NCBI RefSeq assembly: GCF_001949145.1
Contig: NW_019091367.1
Coordinates: 1,902,189-1,966,188, forward strand
Length of the DNA: 64,000 nucleotides
Direction: 5' to 3'
Origin: Acanthaster planci
Taxonomy: Eukaryota; Echinodermata; Asteroidea; Valvatida; Acanthasteridae
Made by a program: the position numbers and the translations under genes. The notes under the pieces were generated by a model that saw only the letters and a list, made by a program, of their open reading frames with translations, did no database searches and had not been told where the DNA came from. Shown piece by piece: positions 24,501-64,000 of this stretch; within the stretch, counting starts at the first letter, position 1, and every line of letters begins with the position of its first letter.

Positions 24501-25914
24501 TGCCACAACTCTCCTGGACGGGTAGTGTGCACGTATTCGCACACCTGCTCCACCTATAGGGTGTCGTGATTTGCCAAATGCATGCAAATGCAATCAGAAC
24601 ATGCAGTGCCACCCCGGTTATGGCATTGCCTGGAATTAGTCAGTTGAACTTCTGTGATGTTACCTGTCATATTTATAAGATGTGACTTGTTGGGCTCAGT
24701 ACTCATTGCTTTGAACTGGCCGACCAAAACAGCAAGCTGAGCGGTCAAGTGGTAAGATAAGAGGTCTACACCTGTACGTAGGAGGTGATGAGTTTTAGTC
24801 CCACCCACCTAAGCTTGTGAATTTTTTTTACAAGCTCCCGGAAAGCACTTAATTTTACAGTGTTATACTTTAATTACGGGCTATACTCCCAAAATGAAGA
24901 AGCAATTTAACCTTTTCTAATACAGAATAATCTCTTGTGGGGTAATTGACTTGTTGTAGTTACCAGCTGAATTCAGCAGCCTTTTTTTTCACATCATCAA
25001 TAATTTCGGCTTTATTTGTTTATTGTTTTTTTCAAATTGTTTTACACGAAGGAAAGCATAAAAATTCTCAACTTATCATGTTTATAGCAAAGGAAAGTGT
25101 AAGACATTCAAACAGATATTGAAATCCTAAAACAAGAAATCTGATGCAAATTCGCAAACCCAGCCTAGTCAAGTTGGCATGATGAGCTGTGTTTTTTCTT
25201 TTCTTTTCCTATGCATCGTCTTCTCAAAGTGTGAAGCTAGATGATGTGATCAGGTTGTTTGACCACTGTCCAAAGCTTGTTGTGTTGTTTCTGCTGTGCT
25301 CTCTGACGGTCGCAGCATGTAAGAGTCTAAAACAGGAGCTCACTCTCAGGTAAAAACAAGCCCCAGTAACACCCTCTGTTGGCCTAACACGGTGGAATTG
25401 GGTTGACAGAGTTTGTTTAATATTGTCCCACACAAGAAGGACATGGGACATGTAAAAATCTGAGACAAAACTGGATGCACAAAATTCCTAGAGGGTTGTT
25501 TAAGGGGCACTGCTAACTTGTACATGTCGATGGGTCCATTCCCAACTTCTGGTGTTTTATTTTTTCATGTTTTGATAGCTGCACGAGATTTGTGAACAGG
25601 TAGTGAATTATTTCTTTGTTAGTGAACTGATGACCGGCCATAGTTTTACTGGCCGCTTGTTGGCAAAATTGGAGTGATGTAGAAAGAGCAGGTGTCTCGT
25701 AACATTGCTGTGTTCCTTTTTCAGGTTTGGGGCTGATCGGCTAGCACTGCGCCTCGCCATTGGTAAATATCCGTCCAACAAAGACTCGCTCAAGGAGTGC
25801 CTCAAGGGAATGCCTGACGTCCACATCAGGGAAGTCTTCCTGGGCAGTGAGGTAGCTGCACCGCCCTCATGGGATGAACTGCAAGCAGACATCCAACAGG
25901 AGGCCAGGGAGTAG
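12333..25914 (+). CDS. FBXL18: F-box/LRR protein FBXL18 (10-exon gene)
   Basis: Encodes a predicted 699-residue orthologue of vertebrate FBXL18 (about 718 residues), an F-box substrate receptor of SCF ubiquitin ligases. The F-box lies at about residues 18-62 (LLDILPNELLLYLLRFLP). Leucine-rich repeats follow to the C-terminus, with blocks such as HLRSLNISG, SLVLGHLPTFL and KHCKQLRHLSL that match FBXL18 in order, and the terminal AACKSLKQEL...PPSWDEL segment is characteristic. Coding exons are 12333-12520, 13345-14212, 14346-14490, 14661-14716 (tentative), 22422-22493, 22665-22777, 23214-23462, 24326-24424, 25230-25349 and 25725-25914; together they give 2,100 nt in one frame. The start ATG has A at -3 and G at +4. 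The gene is convergent with the SUR-like gene downstream. Confidence 0.85.
13345..14212 (+). CDS. FBXL18: FBXL18 exon 2
   Basis: Large exon, residues 63-352, LRR region. Acceptor GCAG|ATATGC; the open frame then runs to donor AAGAC|GTGAGT. The N-terminal part YADFQKCYRV...SLNISHCFWLTG aligns with the start of the FBXL18 LRR array. GC content is higher than in the introns. Confidence 0.85.
14346..14490 (+). CDS. FBXL18: FBXL18 exon 3
   Basis: Residues 353-400, including IPLEHLNMSN, which matches the LRHLNLS repeat of FBXL18. Acceptor CTACAG|AAG, donor GAGAG|GTGAGT, ending in phase 1. Confidence 0.75.
14661..14716 (+). CDS. FBXL18: FBXL18 exon 4 (tentative)
   Basis: Proposed 56-nt exon after a strong acceptor (nine T then CAG) and before donor ATA|GTATAA. 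It is the piece that turns the phase-1 end of exon 3 into the phase-0 start of exon 5 and continues QLRG with LTNFF. Sequence conservation is weak here, so another exon in the 7.7-kb gap remains possible. Confidence 0.4.
14866..15453. mobile_element. MITE with CACTTCCTGCCGGGG inverted ends
   Basis: Inverted ends CACTTCCTGCCGGGG (14866-14880) and CCCCGGCAGGAAGTG (15439-15453) bound about 590 bp of non-coding DNA. The matching right end in the duplicated copy (18541-18556) is followed directly by TTAA, suggesting a second piggyBac-like family. The first 340 bp match, inverted, the element ending at 59554. Confidence 0.5.
15720..16213 (+). repeat. Dispersed TTAA-ended element, copy in duplication 1
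   Basis: Same family as 18823-19123 and 59230-59554: shared GGTATACTGTTT, TCTTTTGTTA and the end GGCAGCAAGTGG|TTAA. Interrupted by the 185-bp insertion at 15889. Left boundary approximate. Confidence 0.5.
15889..16073. mobile_element. 185-bp MITE with 8-bp target duplication (hAT-like)
   Basis: Flanked by identical GCAATTCC at 15881-15888 and 16074-16081, and missing from the matching place in duplication copy 2, where only one GCAATTCC remains. Its ends are imperfect inverted repeats: ATATGCAGCAAGGTATGAG against TATACCCAGCAAGAAATGAG. An eight-base duplication is typical of hAT-type transposition. No coding capacity. Confidence 0.6.
18374..18374. other. Single unresolved base at the duplication joint
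   Basis: One N sits exactly where duplication copy 1 ends and copy 2 begins, so the joint may be an assembly join rather than a sequenced junction. Confidence 0.9.
18375..21310. repeat. 3-kb direct duplication, copy 2
   Basis: Second copy of the 15272-18373 segment, collinear throughout, with substitutions and small indels. Its right end enters the GGGGCAGTGTTA minisatellite, as does that of copy 1; the exact boundary is blurred there. Confidence 0.85.
18823..19123 (+). repeat. Dispersed TTAA-ended element, copy in duplication 2
   Basis: Counterpart of 15720-16213 without the 185-bp insertion; ends GGCAGCAAGTGG|TTAA at 19123. Confidence 0.5.
21262..21396. repeat. Minisatellite of about 12 bp, GGGGCAGTGTTA
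   Basis: About ten imperfect units. On the minus strand it reads as a Leu-Pro-Leu-Thr periodic frame, which is a repeat artefact and not a protein. A shorter version stands at 18335-18373. Confidence 0.8.
22422..22493 (+). CDS. FBXL18: FBXL18 exon 5
   Basis: Residues about 420-443, containing NIAVTPTLLPCFGQPN, which matches the VGVQSCPSPFSGQ area of FBXL18. Acceptor CTACAG|AAC; donor CAA|GTATTG is weak, but an intron is required because the frame stops soon after. Confidence 0.6.
22665..22777 (+). CDS. FBXL18: FBXL18 exon 6
   Basis: Residues about 444-480, with VVSGTPLMECLDLQGG, equivalent to the SLLKNLPFLEHLEL repeat. Acceptor GCCCAG|GTT, donor CCTG|GTGAGT. The intron before it is only 171 nt. 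Confidence 0.75.
23214..23462 (+). CDS. FBXL18: FBXL18 exon 7 with GC donor
   Basis: LRR exon, residues about 481-563, SVSEDTLL...CLEDLK. Acceptor TTGCCAG|TCC. The end that keeps frame and conservation (DLK then LEH) uses a GC donor, CAA|GCAAGT; the nearby GT (23467) would break the frame at the next exon. Confidence 0.8.
24326..24424 (+). CDS. FBXL18: FBXL18 exon 8
   Basis: Residues about 564-596, LEHDNIDGVSRLFHALEKC, matching the LEQPYFSANAQFFQALSQC repeat of FBXL18. Acceptor CATCAG|GTT, donor GAAG|GTGAGT. Confidence 0.85.
25230..25349 (+). CDS. FBXL18: FBXL18 exon 9
   Basis: Residues about 597-636 with KLDDVIRLFDHCPKL and AACKSLKQEL, the latter nearly the FBXL18 string ATCKSLQQSL. Acceptor CTCAAAG|T, donor CTCAG|GTAAAA. 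Confidence 0.85.
25725..25914 (+). CDS. FBXL18: FBXL18 exon 10 (C-terminus)
   Basis: Residues 637-699 and stop. GMPDVHIREVFLGS...PPSW aligns with the conserved C-terminus of FBXL18. Acceptor TTTTCAG|G. Confidence 0.85.
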
Positions 25915-26844
25915 ACTGGATGACCGACCTCAACCAGGAAGCATAGACTTTGCAGTCAATTTCACTGTTCTTCAGTGCTTGGAAATGGGCCCGATGTAAA
26001 CTGTATTTGTTTAGAAAAGATATAGGGGTTACCAAAAATCATGGTATACTGCCTGTAACCGGTACTCTGTGTTTGTTTTTGCTTAGCACATAAGTTGGCC
26101 ACACAATATTTCTTGCCGTGCAGCTCTGTGAAATGGGTTCTTGTTAAAACCTGACTTAACTCCAGCAGCCAGTTTCAGAGGCCTTTACCCTATGACAGAA
26201 CTTCACTCACGCCTTAATTGACTGTGTTACTTGTGCAGTTCAGAAACGTCTTATGATAGTAATGAGGTGCCTTTCCATTTGCACGTCAACACTTGCACAA
26301 AGCGTTGTGTATCCGTCAAAATTGCTCCCAGGGCGATTTTGATGGCTGAACACAGCCCACACGTGTGTTATGTTAATGGAGTCCATTTTTGTGTCTGTGA
26401 AAGCGAAACACATGAACACATTGTGTACGCAACGCACCCAAAACGTACATATGTAAAGGCACCGTTGGCATACCTAAAACTTATTTCAAAACCGTAATTT
26501 GCACTCCCTAAACATATGACCTGATAAATGATTGGCGATATCCAATATGCAGATATTTTAACTTCAGAAACCTCTCAGGAGTAGGACATGAGAAACTCAC
26601 CACAACACATTGAAAGTACTTGCAGGTATTTACATGCACTATGTGCAGAAGTATACATTCCAATATGTTATTGTTGAACATTAAGGAGGTGCTCTCAGGA
26701 ACACAGAAAAAAGATCGCACACAGCAGACTTTAAAGAGAAGAGGGTATTTTTTCTAAGAATACAGCATCATGTATACATTAATTGTTCCACTTCACATAT
26801 GTAACCCTTCTCTGATTTGAGTAAGGCACCTTTTTCTGGCCTCA

Positions 26845-26850
26845 AATAAA
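26845..26850 (+). terminator. FBXL18: AATAAA polyadenylation signal for FBXL18
   Basis: First canonical AATAAA seen downstream of the FBXL18 stop, implying a 3' UTR of about 0.95 kb. Confidence 0.5.
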
Positions 26851-27070
26851 GATGCTCATGTCGGTTGCACTAGTTGGTGCAATACTGGTTTCTATAAACT
26901 TTAAGTTAAGAACACACAATTTTCTCGCTTCCTGTTTCATTAGTTCTGTCCTTCTACCATTGAAAAAAATTCTACTGGGATGGAAACACCCTGCTAATTT
27001 TCAAAGTTTGAAAAAAGCGTTAATAACACTATCATTGTTTGTGGAAAAAGTGTACATCTTTTGAGTCTGT

Positions 27071-27076
27071 TTTAAT
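27071..27076 (-). terminator. ATTAAA polyadenylation signal candidate for SUR-A
   Basis: The common variant ATTAAA on the minus strand, about 66 nt past the SUR-A stop. No canonical AATAAA was seen close by. Confidence 0.3.
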
Positions 27077-27141
27077 GATGTGAAATTCCAATTTTGACCA
27101 GCAAGGCAGAGGTTTGGCACTGTTGAACAGTCTTCAATTCC

Positions 27142-50121
<22,980 letters not shown>

Positions 50122-53018
50122 ATTGCTCTCGTTTTCATGGAGAGGGTTTAATTCTTGAACCAAAAAGCTGAAAAATGACAATGAGAGAAACTTGCAGATC
50201 CCATATAGCCACATGTACAATTCAATCTAATATTTGGCAATTCACAATTTAGCTGCCGAAAGTAAGTTATGAAAGCAAATACCATTATACTTCTCAATAG
50301 TTCAACTCTGCAGGGTTACCTCCTGTGAATTCGTCTTCTGCTTTGGAATTGAGAACTAACAATCATCCTCCATTAAATATTTGAATGCAATTTCGTTTAG
50401 ACAGGGGCAGTTCATATACTAAGTACAATTGAAAATTTCAATGTGATTTGTGCGGAATTGCAGAAAGCACTGGCATTGCCACTGAATTCATGAAAACTGA
50501 ACACAATTTCAGTCCTGGGAAATTTTGCAGTAAATGCTATGTGCGACGTAAACTTAACTCTAAATGCAAACACCAACTGGTAAAGTACATGCATAAACTG
50601 GCCTTTTGGTTAGTTGCCCCCAATAATTGATATTACTGAACAATATACATACCCAACGCAGTGGCGACTTGAAAATCACGGAGTGAAAGCAATGAAATCT
50701 TGTTCCCCCATCACCTTTCATAGGTTTTCCTTCCTTTCCTTCCATTCATTTTTACAAAGCAAACACTAGCACGATGATGAAACACTTGCACTGCATGCAG
50801 CTATTATCTGTCATACTGCACAAAATAACTGCAACAGTTCACACGATGAAACTGCACAGACTTTGATCCAGAGTGTTTGCTGTTTATCACACACTCTACA
50901 ATTATCACCCAAAGGGGCTAACCTATCACAATCTGACAGGAGATATCGATGGAAACTTTGCACCCAATTTTCAAATAAGAAAAAAAAAGACGTTAAAGCC
51001 TGTTCAAGTTCAAAAGTTTGATCACGGTACATGTATCGCATGCCAAACAGAAAAAGGAAAAAATGTCTTTAACAGCAGCCCATCATTTTGTCAAGTTCTT
51101 TTTTAATGCATAAGTTTCTGAATCATGACACAGTTGACAATGTAGACTTAAATGCACACTACTTTTAAAAAAGGGTAAAAGCAATATGACCAAAATTCCT
51201 GTTACCATTCAAAAATTAAAACAACGCAGATTCTATGGTGACCTCTGATTTCCCGTGGCCTTAGTTTTTGCCTACCAGTGCTATTAAAGTAGACTACACT
51301 GGCTTGTCAGCATAGCTGACAAATAATCCAGAGCGCTGAACAAATTTTCAGTAGCTACCAAACCACAAAGTAGTAGATACACCGCTGCTTGAAGTGAAAT
51401 GAGAAGCAAAACCAGTCACCAACTGAAGGGGAACTTTTGGAAAACTTTGGCTGCCCATTAAAATAGTAGGCAATATGGGAAGGGTCTATCAGAAGAGGAG
51501 GAAGCCATATGTAGACCAGCTGCTGTGCCAAAAATTATAATTTCTACAAGGTGCTCATGCTGCATGAAATAAAAACAATTTTTTATCAAAATTAAAAAAA
51601 AATAGCCACACAAATTTTGCATTTATGTCATGAGTGCTCCGACTTGTAAATCTGGGTTCAACTGAGCCATTAACTTGATGCAATCCTTGAGTGTGAAATT
51701 CTTCCCGGTGAGACAGTCAAAATTTCATGAATTTATTACAGAACTAGCAATTTTCTTTTCAACTACAGTACACTACAGTAGAAAAAAAAAGAACAGAAAA
51801 AAGAGACTCAACAAAAAAGTACCGTCATCTACGATCCGTTCAAAAACCATCTGAATGGCATTCAATACTTCACAACTCACTGGTATTATTCATGAAAATA
51901 CTATTTTCAATATACATTTCATCTGCAAACTACTTTCTGTTTAACATTAAGTAAATCGATATCAATCAAAAACCACACACGCACCTAAGAAAGACGGACA
52001 TTGCATATCTTTCACTAAAAAGTAGAAAGTAACTATATTAGAGGAATATTTCCAAATCATATAATTTTCCTAAAGATATGAAGCACTTTGTACAAAACTG
52101 ACAGTGAATATAAGAGGCTGTGGAACAGAAGCTTACATTTTGGCACCGCCATGCAGTCTTAGAGACCGTCAAGATTGTCTACAGTCTACGCTGTCAGAAA
52201 CCCACAACTTCAAAGGAAACTTAGAATACTGTAATTACCAATTCTCTTGTGCCTGAACCCAGATGTGTGGAAAATGTTCCCAAATCTGAATTTTTCAACG
52301 TATCTGAGCAAAAAATGACACTTGCCATGAATCGGAGAGGTGATAAAACTTAAGATGAGATGTGATGAATTCTGGTCTAGTATTACACATGTACATGCAA
52401 ACACTGTGGTCCTGTCATTCTATTGCTACTATTCGTGTTTGGGATGGACGAAAGACCGTTTATACTTAGTCCCAATTTTATGATGATTTACCATGTGACT
52501 GGCCTATGGCAGTGAATTCCACAGTGCTGCTGAGAAAAGAAATGTGTGTTAAGCAAACGATATATATGCTCAGCAGAAACAGGATACCGATCAAAACACA
52601 GTGCTAAGTCTATCACTTGAGACCGATACTCTGCTTAGTCCTGCTTAGCACAAAAAATGTGCTGAGCAAGTTGAGCATTGGGCTGGGTACATAAACACTT
52701 GAGCGTCTGCACATATTTTCTCAATGACCCGTCGGAGAGCTGAAGGGTCGACTGGCCTCATGCCTGAATGTGAGAAGACAATGTGAGATGTCTTCAGTCC
52801 AAACTTTGAGTAAACTCTTGGTTCTTTTCAGAACTACACATACTCATAAGTCATATATTCCTTCGCATGGTGCTACCGCAAGCCTTTCCACCTACTACAA
52901 TGACATGCGAAACATTCTCTTGAAATCCGGGACAAGAAATATTTCAGCAAAATTGATTTTGTGCAAGCTAGCAATATATGTATCCTGACACTTACCACTT
53001 GTTACAATAAATGCTCAC

Positions 53019-53075
53019 TAACCCTAACAACCCTCAATCCTTCACCTGTTGGAGGATTGAGGACTGTTAGGGTTA
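53019..53075. repeat. Hairpin inverted repeat with TAACCCTAAC ends
   Basis: Arms TAACCCTAACAACCCTCAAT (53019 on) and ATTGAGGACTGTTAGGGTTA (ending 53075), with a 10-base loop. Could be a MITE remnant or small RNA hairpin. Confidence 0.6.
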
Positions 53076-54327
53076 AAGTAGCGTAGTATAATTTGAAATG
53101 AAAGTTACACCGCTGAATATTGGCACACAGTTTACTGGAATGAAGAAAACAGACAAGTAAACGATAAAAAAGTATGTATGTAGAGGTAGCACATTATGTA
53201 AGATTAAAACAGAAAGAAAACAGGTAACAAGTCAAAAATTATTTTAAAATTATTTACTAAAAACAAAGAAGACAACCTGCATTGCATTGAAGACCTTCCC
53301 AACCATAAAACATGTAGGTCTTCAAAAAAAATAGAAACTGATAAAACTAAATAAAAAGGAGTTGTTGTATTAAACAATTTAGAAGAGATCATTTGGAGGT
53401 TCTTAAAAAGAAAAGACAAATCTCCTTCAATAACAAAACCAAAGTTGAGTCAAACCCTGTAGGTAGAGCGGATACCTGTGCTCACTGAGGAGAAATCTGT
53501 GCTGGCCTGTTGTTTGGCCGGCTGCTCATGCAACGCTGTTTACCCTGCTTCTACTTCTACCTCGCATGTGAAAGCAGACTCTTTGAAAAGTTAGAGCAAT
53601 TGCTCTGAGGTACGAAATTGAATGTCAGTTTGACAAAGCTGCTAGAGATTTTTTTCTCACACAGTTTTTTCTTTCTTCAAAATCCATGCAGTCAAATCAG
53701 CATTTAGGACATCCCCCCCAGAAGGACTGTTTCAGGAAGCCCTGTGTACTGATATCATTTCAGAGTGTTTACGCAGTGCATGGTAAGATGGAGTGGGGGT
53801 AAATCACGTGGTCTACACAGCCCCCTGCGTGTGCTGTGAGTAGGGCAAATGGCAGACATACAAGTGACATTCGATAAGTAAGTTTGAGGTGCAATCTTTG
53901 ACCAATTCTAGTTGTGGAAGATAATTCCTCGGAAGATTCAAAATGACAGTTACAAAACTGCCTTTTGGAAAGTATCCATGTGCTTATGATAGCAGTGTGT
54001 TGGCAATAAATGCACCGATGTCTCATGGTCTATCCCATTCTGCATTGCAGTAAACACAGTAATACATCATCAATACAGAGGGCTACTACGTGTTCAAACA
54101 ATCTTTTGTTTTTTTGAGGACTGTGGGACTTGATATATTCGACAAAATCAAAACCGGGCTTAAGATCTCAGGCTTGGAAACATGCCAAAGACGCTTTCTT
54201 GGGCACAAAAACGTTGTTACCTGCAGTGGACACTGCTTGGCAGAAACAAGGTTGCCGGTCAAAAGTCACGAGGTGACATTAGTAGTGACTGGTATTTAGC
54301 ACAGATATCGGCTAAGCAAATATTTAA

Positions 54328-54681
54328 TCGTGTGCCAGGAAGGATGTAAGCGCTTGTGCCCTTTGGCCCGTAAGAATGATCACTTCCAAAAAAAAAAACT
54401 TTTTCCCTGCAAAAGGACATTTGTATGCAACTGTTTTATTTTAATGAATTATAAAGATTTCTTTGCTAAAAGTAAAAAAAATCCCTAGTCGCGTTATAAG
54501 TTGTTCCAAGGTTGTTTTTTGTACAGCCCGTGGTGATTTTGTGGTTAAATTTATCTGGTTTTTACTAAATAAAGAGAATGTGTTTCTTACGCCCTTTTGC
54601 CAGGAACATTTTTTTCTGCTGTGATCATGTTTCCCGGCAAAAGGGTGTAAGCATGCTTGCACCCTTTTGCTGGGCACACGA
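54328..54681. mobile_element. 354-bp MITE with TCGTGTGCC ends
   Basis: Imperfect inverted ends of about 40 bp: TCGTGTGCCAGGAAGGATG on the left against TCGTGTGCCCAGCAAAAGG read from the right, with further internal GTAAGC...GTGCCCTTT symmetry. AT-rich non-coding middle. Target duplication not clear. Confidence 0.55.
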
Positions 54682-56744
54682 CGATTTGCTGATTAACTTG
54701 CAACTGGGCCCGGGAACCCTGAAGGAGGTTGAGGATTTGTATTGGTTTTAATTCATACCGAAACCGCTACCATTCCGAAGATGACTGTATTGGTTGAACC
54801 AAGTACTGTAAAAATATTATAAACTCAAAGTATTGATGAGAGTGCTGCTTTCACACTCCACAAGAATTTGACCTATCATTTAGAAGACAATCATAAAGGC
54901 ACCAATAAGTGATTTTTCCGTTTTGAAACTTGGGTTGTAATACATATTCTTAAGTTGATGTAAACTTTGTACTTTTGAAAATGTTTAAACTTTTCAAAAA
55001 CACTACATACAGGATTACAGTAAAAACCTAGGAATCAATGCAAGTATATACAAAAATGCAAATCAAAATATCTATTATATGGTTCAAAAGACTGTCTGCA
55101 AAGAAAACTACCCTGCCTAAAGTCAACTGATTTTTAATGAGGACCCTTTCTATGAATAAACTACCTACCAAAACTAAACTCACTTTGTGATCTCAAAATA
55201 TAAACTCAAAACTCAAAAACCACCTTCCAAAAATACTATAAAACCCTTTCATATTTCCAGTCCGGAACCCTGCTACATTTGAAGTCCTTACGACAAAAGA
55301 CATCTTGAATAAGTGTTTTTCTTTGACCAAGCTGTGTTAAATTAGGACAGAAAAAACAAGGCAGCTACATGTATTTCAGCATGTGCATGCCAGAACTTTC
55401 GTATCACAGGCCAATCGGTGAAATACACCTAGGGCGTATCACATCTCTGAGTGCATTTTTAACAACGAACTTGTAGATTTATCAAATGGCAGTGCAATGC
55501 TTGAATGTACACAACAACCCATAACAAAGCTGGACATTCTGTAAGGTGGGTGCACTGAACCAGTGACATTTCAGAAGCCAGCTCAATATCCCAACTACGT
55601 ACGAGGTTGGCATTCTTCGATAATTCTCACTTCGGGGCAAACACTGCAGATGGATGTACACAATCCCACAATAATATGTTCTCATTGAAGTACCACTTGG
55701 CTGTGGAGTGAATCCTTAAGGGCCGTTTCAAGGATATTTATCCTTGGATGTTTAAAGGTCTCATACCAAACGGAAGTTTTTTCAGGGATTTTGAACAACT
55801 CCCAATTATTCACCAATGGGCAGGGTTACAGGCCTTTTTAAAGATTTCTCCACACCTAACCAGCAATAGGATCAGTGCTGGCAACAGTAGGTGAAGTAAT
55901 CAGAGTTTTATGGAGAGCTCAGCAAAGGTCACCTTATCCTCAAATCTAAGGAAAAGGGTTACATCAATGGTTTTTAAAGGATCCAGATGTTTATAGCGTC
56001 TATGTAGCAATGGTGGATAAATCTGCATTCAAAACAATAATTTGGATAATAGTTCTCACAAAAATTGGGAGCACTGAAGCACAGAGCTGCCTACAATCGC
56101 AGTAAGTTTTGTACTTACTTCAGGAACAAGAACTTAGCTTCAATTTTGTTGGTAACCTCAGTAATTCTGAATACATGTCGTAGATCATTAATCTCCAAAG
56201 AGAAAATTATCGAATGATGTGCATAAGCGGAGTTGGAATACTGAACTAGCCAAGTCTCAATGACCAACCACAGAGTGCCAAACTTAAATCATACGAAAAC
56301 CATATAAAAAAGGGAACTTAAAGCTGAGTGCTGCTGTCCCTTAGCATGAGACATGACAATAGTTGTTGGAAAAATTGTCAAAAGACGAGGTATTTGGGGA
56401 AAATAGAATACTCTGTAGGCATTTTTTTCTATCTACTCAAGAACACAGATGTTTTAAGAAAATTTCAAGAAGCTGTAAAGACTTCATCAATAATCGTTGG
56501 TCAGAGATAACAACAAACAAATTAAGGCCTTAATAGGAACCAACAGTTTTAATTCTCCAAACCACACTGGCAATCCAAACATAATCATTTCCCCCTGGCT
56601 CTGACACTCACATAATGGTCACTTACGACACGGTCATTGCAAAGTTCTTTTCATACTTCCCCAGTGTTCTGAAATTGAGCCAGTTGTACTACTTTTGTGA
56701 TGAGTGAGGTTTAAGTCAGTGTCTTCGCCTCAGGGACCACCTCC

Positions 56745-63702
<6,958 letters not shown>

Positions 63703-64000
63703 CTGGTGGGGGACAGACGACATGCACACACCATGGCTTTTAACCTCATTAGCCCCTCAACAATGATACTTTTAAACTTTGTTCACACCTTGGCAGATAA
63801 ATGTATTTAGAAAGAACCTTCGATGTCTTTCTTGGTTTTTTTTTTTAATTATCTTGGTTAAAAGCTTTGTATCTTGTGCAAACTTCCCTGTTATATCTAG
63901 CGGTATTTAACATACGTATGACTTACGAAGAGCGACTCACTGAAAATTTGTATGTACCCATCTGATACAAACCTTTGGTGGATTTTATAACAACAAAATT
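63703..64000. other. SUR-B intron, end of window
   Basis: Intron upstream of the exon 21-equivalent. No further exon seen before the window ends. Confidence 0.6.

Larger units (their letters stand above)
25915..27141. other. Convergent intergenic region and 3' UTRs
   Basis: Lies between the stop codons of FBXL18 (plus) and SUR-A (minus). It is expected to be mostly 3' untranslated sequence; open frames here have no family resemblance. Confidence 0.6.
50168..56744. other. Intergenic region between SUR-A and SUR-B
   Basis: Should hold the SUR-A promoter, any untranslated 5' exon, and the SUR-B 3' UTR (a weak ATTAAA lies at 56548-56553, minus). No coding region recognised. Contains the hairpin at 53019 and the MITE at 54328. 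Confidence 0.5.

Overview
The window is eukaryotic: genes are split into short exons with GT-AG introns, and the spaces between hold dispersed repeats. Gene content points to an invertebrate deuterostome: a FBXL18 orthologue, tandem sulfonylurea-receptor-like ABCC genes and an intronless pair of rhodopsin-class GPCRs. I lean to an echinoderm because of the duplicated SUR-like genes and the repeated octamer TAGGCCTA, but amphioxus or a hemichordate cannot be excluded from sequence alone.

Layout. (1) 1-3250: no gene seen. (2) 3251-8547, minus strand: two tandem single-exon GPCR genes about 3 kb apart; three perfect CRE palindromes lie upstream of the first. (3) 8548-12298: no gene; a GC-rich block with a CTCF-like site, and a TTAA-flanked piggyBac-like MITE. 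(4) 12333-25914, plus strand: FBXL18, rebuilt as 10 exons with 700 in-frame codons including stop. One intron is GC-AG, and the largest intron (7.7 kb) holds a 3-kb direct duplication with a lone N at the joint. (5) 27142-50121, minus strand: a complete SUR-like ABCC gene (SUR-A), rebuilt as 31 exons whose phases all agree, giving 1,566 residues. (6) 50122-56744: no gene; a MITE and a hairpin. (7) 56745-63702 and beyond, minus strand: the last 11 exons of a second SUR-like gene (SUR-B), in the same orientation and with the same exon structure; its 5' part lies outside the window.

How they may work. FBXL18 would be a substrate receptor of an SCF ubiquitin ligase. The SUR proteins are expected to partner Kir6-type potassium channels as nucleotide sensors. 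SUR-A carries an Arg-Arg-Arg triplet at residues 648-650, the place of the RKR ER-retention signal of mammalian SUR1, and both paralogues have Phe at the SUR1-Ser/SUR2-Tyr drug-discrimination position. FBXL18 and SUR-A converge tail to tail. The two SUR paralogues are nearly identical in exons 29 and 31 but strongly diverged in exon 30 between them, which suggests patchy gene conversion. All exon boundaries were read by eye from splice consensus, phase and family conservation; no search or RNA evidence was available.
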